From JAJRXG01 sp964470035 (lineage in GTDB: Bacteria > Bacteroidota > Bacteroidia > Chitinophagales > Saprospiraceae), in assembly GCA_964470035.1 (NCBI GenBank), contig CAYYBR010000290.1:1-5049 (forward strand): a stretch of 5,049 nucleotides of DNA. The letters run 5' to 3'. Below are positions 1 to 5,049 of this stretch, in pieces. The translations under genes and the position numbers were made by a program. How positions within the stretch are numbered: the first letter of the stretch is position 1; every line of letters starts with the position of its first letter. The notes below the pieces were generated by a model. It had not been told where the DNA came from and did no database searches. It worked only from the letters and a program-made list of their open reading frames with translations.

Positions 1-1
1 T

Positions 2-631
2 AAAGGAAAAGAAGTCGATCAAGAGTTCTTTGACGTAATGCAATATTGGCTGTCTAGTGGAATAGAGTTATCTCAAAGAAAGATTGACATTATTGCTTTT
101 AACAATGTGGTAATCCTTGCGTGTCGCTTAAATAAAATAGAAGAGGCTTTTGAAATTATAGAGACTTATTCAATACACTTAGACCAAAAAATCCGCATGT
201 CTGTTAAATCATATTGTCTGGCTCGAGTACATTTTGCGGCTAAGCAATTTGATCAAGCTGTTAGGGAGCTTGCCAAGGTAAATTATGACACAACTGGCAT
301 TAATATTAATGCGAAAATGCTCCAGATAACATCCTTCTATGAACTAGAAGAAAATGACGTTGTCATTTCCACCATCAAAGCATTTAAAGTCTTCTTACGT
401 CGAAGTAGAAAAATGTCAAAAACAAGAAAACAAAACTTCATGGACTTCTGTGATGTTGTCTATAATCTTGTTCAGGCAACAGAAAAATCAGATCCAAAAC
501 GAATTACTAAAGCACAAGCTATTATCGAAAGTAATCCTGCCATACCGAGCAGCTCGTGGCTCAAAGAAAAAATAACCGCAGCTTCCGATCTCTTAGGAAT
601 ATCAGATAAAAAAGAAACAGAAAGCACTTAG
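2..631 (+). CDS. Helical-repeat (TPR-like) protein of unknown function, 3' part only
   Basis: The frame is already open at the left edge, so the ATG at 38 is probably internal and the true start lies outside the window; about 209 residues of the C-terminal part are visible. The sequence consists of paired amphipathic helices of roughly 30-40 residues, with TPR-like spacing of small and aromatic residues (for example around FNNVVILACRLNKIEEAFEI and YCLARVHFAAKQFDQAVREL). A basic stretch (FLRRSRKMSKTRKQN) follows, then a polar, disordered-looking tail ending in KKETEST. There is no signal peptide or membrane segment in the visible part, so it is probably cytoplasmic. It resembles large uncharacterised helical-repeat proteins I associate with Saprospiria and relatives, but I cannot assign a function. 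Hand counts of three 60-base blocks gave 18, 19 and 21 G+C, against 19, 25 and 27 in three blocks of the exporter gene downstream. The gene is therefore perhaps more AT-rich than its neighbour and may not belong to the same unit. Confidence 0.8.
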   Translation, partial: KGKEVDQEFFDVMQYWLSSGIELSQRKIDIIAFNNVVILACRLNKIEEAFEIIETYSIHLDQKIRMSVKSYCLARVHFAAKQFDQAVRELAKVNYDTTGININAKMLQITSFYELEENDVVISTIKAFKVFLRRSRKMSKTRKQNFMDFCDVVYNLVQATEKSDPKRITKAQAIIESNPAIPSSSWLKEKITAASDLLGISDKKETEST

Positions 632-638
632 GCTTTCT
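619..638 (+). terminator. Stem-loop over the stop codon of the first gene, possible weak terminator
   Basis: AGAAAGC (619-625) pairs perfectly with GCTTTCT (632-638) around a six-base loop that contains most of the TAG stop codon (629-631). The stem is only 7 bp and no T-run follows (the next bases are ATCACAG), so it is not a classical intrinsic terminator. It may protect the 3' end or end the transcript inefficiently before the exporter operon. Confidence 0.3.
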
Positions 639-739
639 ATCACAGAATATTTACATATATCCACAAATCTTTGGATTTTGTTTGATAGTGACTAAACAAT
701 TTTGGGTTATACGTAGTAGAGAAGTACATTAGCATATCC

Positions 740-2464
740 ATGCTAGCCAACCAACAATTCAGGTTACGAGAGGCTTTTGGTCTCATGTTGAAGTATAGGA
801 CAGGTATCATACTTGTCATACTTCTCAATATCCTATGGTCTCTCTTCCAGATCTGCTTTCCTTTCCTTACGCGAGCATTGGTGGATAGTGGTATTCAGTA
901 TTCGGATATGGAGGTGGTCACCATCATACTTGTATCACAGCTCTTGCTCTTTGTTGGTATACAACTATCAGACGTATTGCGAAAATGGATCTTACGACAT
1001 ATCGGTGTTAGGATCAGCTTGATGATGACTTTAGACTATCTCAAGATGGTCATGCGCAAGCCGCTCTCCTTTTTCACAGTAGAAGAACAAGGCAAGACGA
1101 TCCAGCAGTTCAATGACAACTATCGGGTAGAGTCCTTCATGACAACGGATACTTCATACTTCCTGGAGAGCACTCTGAAGATATTGATGTTTGGTGTATT
1201 GCTTTTCATCTTCGATGTACAGATCGGATTATTAATGGTAGGGTCCATATTGGTTCTAGCGCTATGGGTGTTCTATCATCTGCGCAATCGTGAAACGCTC
1301 GATGATGAACGATTCCGTATGAGCTCATCTATACGGTCAGAGATCATCGACGTCTTCAAGGGCATCATAGATCTCAAGTCCAACAATCAAGAAGATAAAA
1401 GACTCTCTAATTGGCACACTATACAAAACCTGTATTCTAACTCACGGCTGAACATACTACGTAACAATATGATGATAGATGTAGGCATCTATGGCGTGAC
1501 CCAACTTAGAGACATACTCATATTGTTTATAGCTGCTAAAGCAACTATCGCTGGGAGTATGACTCTGGGCACCCTTCTAGCTATACAATATATCTTAGGA
1601 CAGCTTTGGCATCCTGTCGAAAAGCTAGTACAGTACACCCCAAAATATCTAGATACGAAGGTCAGTCTCGGTAGGATCAATAAGATACTGTCTATAGAAG
1701 ATGATGGTCGCTACTCACATCAAGCTATACCACCGGCTGACAGTGATATCGAGGTCAAAGGGCTAAGTTTTGCCTATAAAAAATCTACCCCTGTGATCAA
1801 GGACTTAGACATCCATATCCCATTCGGTAAAAAGGTGGCTATTGTAGGAGAAAGTGGTAGTGGCAAATCTACCTTGATGAAGTTATTAGTGGGGCTCCTC
1901 TCCTATCAGCAAGGAAATATCTCGGTTGGAGACTTTGAGCTCAACAAGATCAATCTCAACAGCTGGCTAAAAGGATGCACGATTGTACTTCAGGAGAGTG
2001 TCTTGTTTGGGCGTAGTATATGGTACAACATCACCTTTGAAGAAGAAGTAGACCCGCTTCAGATAGAAAGAGTCAATGAATGCTTGGATCTTAGTCTGAT
2101 CAGGGATGTCATCGAAAGAAACTCAGAAGGTTTTAATGCCGTCATCAATAAAGATATAGATCTAAGTAAGGGGCAGATACAAAGACTTTTGCTTGCCAGA
2201 GCATTATATAAGAACTCTGGATATTTCTTACTTGACGAGCCTTTTAGTGCACTTGATGGACCAACTTATCGCAAGATTTTGGACAACCTTAAAAGCGTAC
2301 TTGATAATCGTACACTGATCATGATCACCCACAAGTTGGGTGTGGCACAAAAGATGGACTTAATCTATCTGATGGATGACGGAAGGGTCATAGAAAGTGG
2401 ATCACATGAAGAACTGATGAGCTTAGGAAATCGATATGCTGACCTTTTTAAAGAAGAGCTATAA
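740..2464 (+). CDS. ABC exporter, PCAT/HlyB-like half-transporter without C39 peptidase domain
   Basis: This is a fused membrane-plus-ATPase half-transporter of 574 residues, expected to act as a homodimer in the inner membrane and drive ATP-dependent export with the HlyD-type partner encoded next. The membrane domain spans about residues 20-300, with segments near 21-43, 58-77, 141-161, 163-180, 250-270 and 275-292. Its sequence (FPFLTRALVDSGI, YILGQLWHPVEKLVQYTPK) follows the Bacteroidota peptidase-containing bacteriocin exporters. Those proteins usually run to about 700 residues or more, because a C39 protease of about 150 residues comes first; here the protein starts directly at the membrane domain. 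The ATPase domain has an A-loop Tyr346, Walker A GESGSGKST at 370-378, Q-loop Gln418, a signature LSKGQ at 475-479 instead of LSGGQ, Walker B ending in Asp499 with catalytic Glu500, D-loop SALD 503-506 and H-loop His531. All catalytic residues are present. In-frame stops at 683, 686 and 689 limit extension of the N terminus. ATG 740 is the first clear start, and no good Shine-Dalgarno sequence precedes it. The substrate is unknown. Confidence 0.93.
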   Translation: MLANQQFRLREAFGLMLKYRTGIILVILLNILWSLFQICFPFLTRALVDSGIQYSDMEVVTIILVSQLLLFVGIQLSDVLRKWILRHIGVRISLMMTLDYLKMVMRKPLSFFTVEEQGKTIQQFNDNYRVESFMTTDTSYFLESTLKILMFGVLLFIFDVQIGLLMVGSILVLALWVFYHLRNRETLDDERFRMSSSIRSEIIDVFKGIIDLKSNNQEDKRLSNWHTIQNLYSNSRLNILRNNMMIDVGIYGVTQLRDILILFIAAKATIAGSMTLGTLLAIQYILGQLWHPVEKLVQYTPKYLDTKVSLGRINKILSIEDDGRYSHQAIPPADSDIEVKGLSFAYKKSTPVIKDLDIHIPFGKKVAIVGESGSGKSTLMKLLVGLLSYQQGNISVGDFELNKINLNSWLKGCTIVLQESVLFGRSIWYNITFEEEVDPLQIERVNECLDLSLIRDVIERNSEGFNAVINKDIDLSKGQIQRLLLARALYKNSGYFLLDEPFSALDGPTYRKILDNLKSVLDNRTLIMITHKLGVAQKMDLIYLMDDGRVIESGSHEELMSLGNRYADLFKEEL

Positions 2465-2466
2465 CA

Positions 2467-3759
2467 GTGTCAATCATCAAGAAATATGATATCAACACAG
2501 AATACTTGCCTAAGGCAGTACTCACCAAAAGTATATTGGCTGTCATCTTCGCCATACTTATACTTGCAGCGATCCTTCTCCTCCTTCCGATCCAAGACAC
2601 CATCAAGGGTGATGTGATTATATACGGAAGCGGACAGTCTATAGATGTACAAACTAAGAGAGCTGGTATTCTTCATTTGCATATCCAAGACGCTGATATA
2701 GTTACTAGAGATAAGTTGGTAGCAACAGTCGATGCACAGATTACACCTGCTGATCTCGAGGCGCTTGATAGCTTTGTAAAAGATGAGTTGACACAGATCG
2801 ATTGGCAGACATACAAGTCGCTGAGTAGTGAAATACAGAAGTTGGTACATGCCGACTTCAGAGAATTACTCAATGAACTATACACACTCAATGATATCAT
2901 CCAACAGCTAGCGACTTTGGAAGCGACCTCTGACCCTCAGGCTCTCATGGCCACCTTGGATCGTTCTATAGATGCTAAGCAAACTCAGGTATCCCAATAT
3001 GAACAACTCAATGATAATCAAAGAGATATCATAGATTTCTTACACAATCAATTGAAGCAAGATAGTATCCTGTTTGTAGAAGGAGGCATCTCAAAGAGGG
3101 ACTATGAAAAGCGCCAACAATCGATCATGGAGCGCAGATCGATCTTGATAGAAAATAAGGTAGAAGCGCAAGTCGCCAAGAATGAGATAATACAAGTTGA
3201 GAGAGAAAAACAACAACTCCGTCAAGATTATACATCTCGCACCGAAGAGCTGAAGTTGAAAATCATAGATCAAGTAGGTGTCATCAGAAGGGCATATCAA
3301 CTATATCTAGATAATTACATCATCATGGCACCTATCAACGGAAAGATAGCACTGACTCCGCAGATCAGGGATCATTCTCATGTCCAGCCAGGATCAGTTA
3401 TCACCTATATCACGCCACGCAATCTCTCAGCAAAGCCCACATCAGAGCTTTATCTATCCGCTAAGAACGCGGGAAAAGTCGAACCAGGCATGAAGGTGAG
3501 GATAGGCCTGACTGAGTTTGACCAAAAAGAATATGGGATATACTACACGGAGGTCCTGTCTATCTCTGAGGTTTTGCATGATGACAAGTACAGGGTCGAT
3601 CTCAAGCTCGATCTGCCTATAAAAACATCTTATGATCTTTCGATCCCAAGTCGGCATTCATATACAGGCAAGGGAGAAGTATTAGTAGGCAAGATCAATT
3701 TGCTCACTAAGATTTCAAGAGAAATCAGTTTCAACAGAGACAAGTATGCATCATTATAA
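2467..3759 (+). CDS. HlyD-family membrane fusion (periplasmic adaptor) protein
   Basis: This 430-residue adaptor protein would link the inner-membrane ABC exporter to an outer-membrane channel of the TolC type, as in type I secretion. A short cytoplasmic N terminus is followed by one membrane anchor (about residues 19-40) and a first half-lipoyl segment (about 45-92, GDVIIYGSGQSIDVQTKRAG). A long helical hairpin occupies about 93-280, with its likely return turn near SILFVEGGISKRDYEKRQ (200-217). The second lipoyl half is YIIMAPINGKI (284-294), and a beta-barrel domain follows to about 420. The length matches the HlyD family. The start is GTG, two bases after the TAA of the ABC gene; no ATG in frame lies near, since the first in-frame Met codon is at residue 161. 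A purine-rich stretch (AAAGAAGAG, ending at 2458) could serve as the ribosome binding site. The tight spacing indicates one operon, probably with coupled translation. It is clearly the partner of the exporter; the exported substrate is not identifiable. Confidence 0.92.
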   Translation: MSIIKKYDINTEYLPKAVLTKSILAVIFAILILAAILLLLPIQDTIKGDVIIYGSGQSIDVQTKRAGILHLHIQDADIVTRDKLVATVDAQITPADLEALDSFVKDELTQIDWQTYKSLSSEIQKLVHADFRELLNELYTLNDIIQQLATLEATSDPQALMATLDRSIDAKQTQVSQYEQLNDNQRDIIDFLHNQLKQDSILFVEGGISKRDYEKRQQSIMERRSILIENKVEAQVAKNEIIQVEREKQQLRQDYTSRTEELKLKIIDQVGVIRRAYQLYLDNYIIMAPINGKIALTPQIRDHSHVQPGSVITYITPRNLSAKPTSELYLSAKNAGKVEPGMKVRIGLTEFDQKEYGIYYTEVLSISEVLHDDKYRVDLKLDLPIKTSYDLSIPSRHSYTGKGEVLVGKINLLTKISREISFNRDKYASL

Positions 3760-3785
3760 CCTTGGCAACCCAAAATAAAGCAAGA

Positions 3786-4511
3786 CTAGTATCGTACCTC
3801 CATAGGTACGTCTATTAACAACAGATGGCTGTCAGCTTTGATCTCGATTTCTACATCTTTATCTTCCCATATGCCGATCGCATCTCTCCTCTCCAATCTT
3901 TCTGATCCTATCTGTATTTCACCTTCGATGACAAATACATAGACTCCATTGGTTTCCTTTTTGATTTGATAGGTCAGTTTTTGGTCTACATCAAACTTCC
4001 CGAGATGCAGCCAAGCATCCTGATGGACCCATGAACCCTCATCATCACCTGGATTAGGAGATATGATCTGTATTAGTTCGTTTTTCTTATTCTCCCAGTT
4101 CAGAGCTAGATCACCATATCGAGGCTCGACTCCTTTCTCACGAGGAAACATCCAAAGTTGTAAAAGCTTACATGGTTGGTCAGAAAGATGGTTGAATTCG
4201 CTATGGGATATACCCGTACCAGCACTCATCACTTGTATATCACCTGGTCGTATCACTGCCTCATGTCCCATACTATCTTTGTGACGCAGGGACCCCTCTA
4301 GAGGTATGGTGACGATCTCCATGTTGTCATGTGAGTGTGTATCAAATCCGCGCCCACCCGCTATGTAGTCATCGTTCAGTACACGGAGTGCCCCAAAGTG
4401 GATTTTTTCCGGATCAAAGTATCGCCCAAAGCTAAATGACTGTCTAGCCTGTAGCCAGCCAAAATCTGCCTTTCCTCTCTCCTCAGATCTATGAACTACA
4501 CTTCTCATCAT
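3786..4511 (-). CDS. Pirin family protein (YhhW-like bicupin)
   Basis: This is a 241-residue cytoplasmic bicupin of the pirin family, whose members bind one metal in the N-terminal cupin; some, including E. coli YhhW, show quercetinase activity in vitro. The physiological substrate of most family members is unknown. Hallmarks, numbered from the start chosen here, are the N-terminal GWLQARQSFSF (18-28), FGALRVLNDD (39-48), metal ligands His59 and His61 in FDTHSHDNMEI, and His103 and Glu105 in SAGTGISHSEFN. All four ligands are kept, so metal binding is expected. The second cupin (about 160-237) carries VHQDAWL and the terminal LLIDVP. The frame stays open up to an ATG at 4577, but family members begin just before the RSxERG-like motif, so the ATGATG pair at 4511/4508 is preferred; the length then agrees with the 231 residues of YhhW. 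It converges with the HlyD gene and diverges from the [2Fe-2S] gene. No Shine-Dalgarno sequence or convincing promoter was found. Confidence 0.92.
   Translation of the reverse strand: MMRSVVHRSEERGKADFGWLQARQSFSFGRYFDPEKIHFGALRVLNDDYIAGGRGFDTHSHDNMEIVTIPLEGSLRHKDSMGHEAVIRPGDIQVMSAGTGISHSEFNHLSDQPCKLLQLWMFPREKGVEPRYGDLALNWENKKNELIQIISPNPGDDEGSWVHQDAWLHLGKFDVDQKLTYQIKKETNGVYVFVIEGEIQIGSERLERRDAIGIWEDKDVEIEIKADSHLLLIDVPMEVRY
3793..3810. terminator. Stem-loop between convergent genes, possible bidirectional terminator
   Basis: CGTACCT (3793-3799) and AGGTACG (3804-3810) form a perfect 7-bp stem with a four-base loop, CCAT. It sits inside the last codons of the pirin gene and about 34 bases after the HlyD stop, where two convergent transcripts would meet. 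Neither side has a clear T-run, although on the - strand the downstream sequence reaches a T-rich stretch (CTTTATTTT). A termination role is therefore only possible; it could equally be a chance inverted repeat within coding sequence. Confidence 0.3.
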
Positions 4512-4692
4512 GATAATTTGACAAAACAACAGGATGGCAGGAGGTTTTGTTTCACTGTCGTAAATGATCCATAGCACCCCAAAAAGGACCTTGGACCGCC
4601 AAAAACCCCAAAAAATGGTAAATTCAAAGAAGAAATGTTAAAAAATGTGGATTACCTGTGACCAGATGATATCTTACCCCGTCTAAAAGACA

Positions 4693-4706
4693 CAGTAGCA
4701 ATACTG
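4693..4706 (+). other. Small hairpin with GCAA tetraloop
   Basis: CAGTA (4693-4697) pairs with TACTG (4702-4706) around GCAA, a GNRA tetraloop. GTCT-AAA-AGAC at 4681-4691 could form a second, weaker hairpin directly before it. A stem of 5 bp alone can arise by chance. Its value is that it sits 28 bases upstream of a strong terminator in untranslated sequence, which fits a folded small RNA or leader. Confidence 0.4.
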
Positions 4707-4734
4707 ATAAGAATTTTTGGTTGATGCAGTGATT

Positions 4735-4768
4735 GGAGGCCTTCTCTTCGGAGTAGGTCTCCTTTTTT
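4735..4768 (+). terminator. Strong Rho-independent terminator with UUCG tetraloop
   Basis: Bases 4735-4746 pair with 4751-4762 through eleven pairs (one of them G-T, at 4739/4758) and one T-T mismatch (4743/4754). The loop is TTCG closed by C-G, the extra-stable tetraloop typical of bacterial terminators. Six T residues follow (4763-4768). It works only in the + direction, since the - strand has an A-run there instead. No intact + strand gene ends nearby: the previous one, the HlyD gene, stops at 3759 and a complete - strand gene lies between. The transcript it ends is therefore unassigned. Confidence 0.85.
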
Positions 4769-4863
4769 ATGTCTACTCCTGAATAATATTGCTACGATAA
4801 GTATTTACGAAAGTGAAAGACTCCGATCAGTTCAGTTCTATAATCTGGCAATAATCCCTCGAA

Positions 4864-4875
4864 AGGCGCGCGCCT
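4864..4875. repeat. 12-bp perfect GC-rich palindrome, possible operator
   Basis: AGGCGCGCGCCT is its own reverse complement and stands out in AT-rich surroundings. It ends seven bases before the TATATTTG element of the downstream gene, in the place where a repressor or activator could contact the promoter. No family of regulator can be named from it. Confidence 0.4.
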
Positions 4876-4882
4876 AATTCTT

Positions 4883-4890
4883 TATATTTG
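4883..4890 (+). promoter_or_regulatory. Bacteroidota-type -7 element before the [2Fe-2S] gene
   Basis: TATATTTG matches the Bacteroidota -7 consensus TAnnTTTG exactly. Transcription would start near 4897, leaving a leader of about ten bases before the ATG at 4908. The expected -33 TTTG at about 19-21 bases upstream is absent; that place is taken up by the GC palindrome at 4864-4875. The promoter may therefore be weak or need an activator. The TTTG also begins a 10-bp palindrome, TTTGATCAAA (4887-4896). Confidence 0.5.
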
Positions 4891-4907
4891 ATCAAAGCAT
4901 AGTAACG

Positions 4908-5049
4908 ATGGTATTAAAGATAAATGGCAAAACCAAAGAGGTCGATGTAGAGCCGGGTATGCCACTACTCTGGGTCCTCAGAGATGAACTCAACATGACA
5001 GGCACTAAATATGGTTGTGGTGTTTCATCTTGTGGGGCATGCACTGTAC
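4908..5049 (+). CDS. [2Fe-2S]-binding subunit of a molybdenum hydroxylase (5' part)
   Basis: The first 47 residues are visible; the gene continues beyond the right edge. It begins like the small iron-sulfur subunits of the xanthine dehydrogenase / isoquinoline 1-oxidoreductase / aldehyde oxidoreductase family: MVLKINGK, then PLLWVLRDELNMTGTKYGCG and CGACT. Cys37, Cys42 and Cys45 are three of the four ligands of the N-terminal plant-ferredoxin-type cluster; the fourth, and the second helical [2Fe-2S] domain, would lie outside the window. The subunit passes electrons from the molybdopterin subunit, which I expect to be encoded next. The phrase PLLWVLRDEL resembles isoquinoline 1-oxidoreductase alpha subunits (IorA), but the family is broad and the substrate cannot be told. 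ATG 4908 fits the family N terminus. The gene diverges from the pirin gene and has its own promoter-like element 17 bases upstream. Confidence 0.9.
   Translation, partial: MVLKINGKTKEVDVEPGMPLLWVLRDELNMTGTKYGCGVSSCGACTV

Larger units (their letters stand above)
4512..4907. other. 396-base divergent intergenic region with structured + strand segment
   Basis: There is no intact protein gene between the pirin start and the [2Fe-2S] start. From left to right it holds: an A/C-rich stretch with CCAAAAA three times (4579, 4599 and 4608); a strip open to two weak small reading frames (4635-4782); a GCAA-loop hairpin (4693-4706); a strong + strand terminator (4735-4768); about 95 AT-rich bases where I see nothing beyond an isolated TATAAT (4839-4844); and palindromes with a promoter-like element (4864-4896). 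Confidence 0.8.

Noticed and set aside
677..704. Possible promoter before the ABC gene: TTTG at 677 with CAATTTTG at 697-704
   Set aside because: The -7 element has one mismatch to TAnnTTTG and the spacing is 16 bases rather than about 19-21; TTTG at 670 gives 23. TTTG is also frequent by chance in this T-rich stretch.
632..739. Search for a C39 peptidase remnant or a small exported peptide before the ABC gene
   Set aside because: Only 108 bases, with three stops at 683-689 in the exporter frame and no Cys/His protease motif or double-glycine leader.
2470..2850. Open frame of 126 codons on the - strand inside the HlyD gene
   Set aside because: It lies wholly within a well-supported gene on the other strand and has a Cys/Tyr/Leu-rich, low-similarity composition typical of an antisense shadow.
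4512..4577. N-terminal extension of the pirin reading frame from ATG 4577 (22 extra residues)
   Set aside because: Pirins of this type begin just before the RSxERG-like motif; the extension has no counterpart in YhhW, and ATGATG at 4511/4508 gives the family length.
4577..4615. CCAAAAA repeated three times (4579, 4599, 4608), reading TTTTTGG toward the pirin gene
   Set aside because: Spacing is irregular (20 and 9 bases) and no matching -7 element follows on the - strand; most likely simple A/C-rich sequence.
4839..4844. TATAAT box on the + strand
   Set aside because: No TTGACA-like -35 at the right distance, and this hexamer is not the main promoter signal in Bacteroidota.
1..5049. CRISPR arrays, insertion sequences, tRNA or rRNA genes
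   Set aside because: No regularly spaced direct repeats, transposase-like frame, terminal inverted repeats or tRNA-like cloverleaf were seen on either strand.

Overview
The window looks like a piece of a Bacteroidota chromosome, perhaps from the Saprospiria side of the phylum. The evidence is the promoter-like TATATTTG element before the last gene (the Bacteroidota -7 consensus is TAnnTTTG), start sites with little or no Shine-Dalgarno sequence, an exporter whose membrane domain resembles Bacteroidota bacteriocin-type ABC transporters, and a left-edge helical-repeat protein of a kind I associate with that group. The placement is inference; no rRNA or marker gene is present.

Layout from left to right: (1) the 3' part of a helical-repeat protein of unknown function (2-631, +), with a small stem-loop over its stop codon. 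(2) A two-gene export operon on the + strand: an ABC exporter of the peptidase-containing (PCAT/HlyB-like) lineage that lacks the C39 peptidase domain (740-2464), followed two bases later by a HlyD-type membrane fusion protein starting at GTG (2467-3759). Together they would form the inner-membrane part of a type I secretion system. Neither the cargo nor a TolC-like outer-membrane partner is in view. (3) A convergent pirin-family cupin on the - strand (3786-4511), whose end lies 26 bases from the HlyD stop. (4) A 396-base divergent intergenic stretch (4512-4907). (5) The 5' end of a [2Fe-2S] subunit of a molybdenum hydroxylase (xanthine dehydrogenase / isoquinoline 1-oxidoreductase type), from 4908 past the right edge.

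The least explained part is the intergenic stretch. It holds a strong + strand intrinsic terminator (4735-4768) with a C(UUCG)G tetraloop, and no + strand protein gene precedes it for almost 1 kb. A second small hairpin with a GCAA tetraloop lies just upstream (4693-4706). This suggests a small RNA or an attenuated leader. The same strip also reads, with one stop and one frameshift, like a decayed small membrane peptide. Further right are a 12-bp GC-only-core palindrome, the TATATTTG element and a 10-bp palindrome, directly before the molybdenum-hydroxylase gene.
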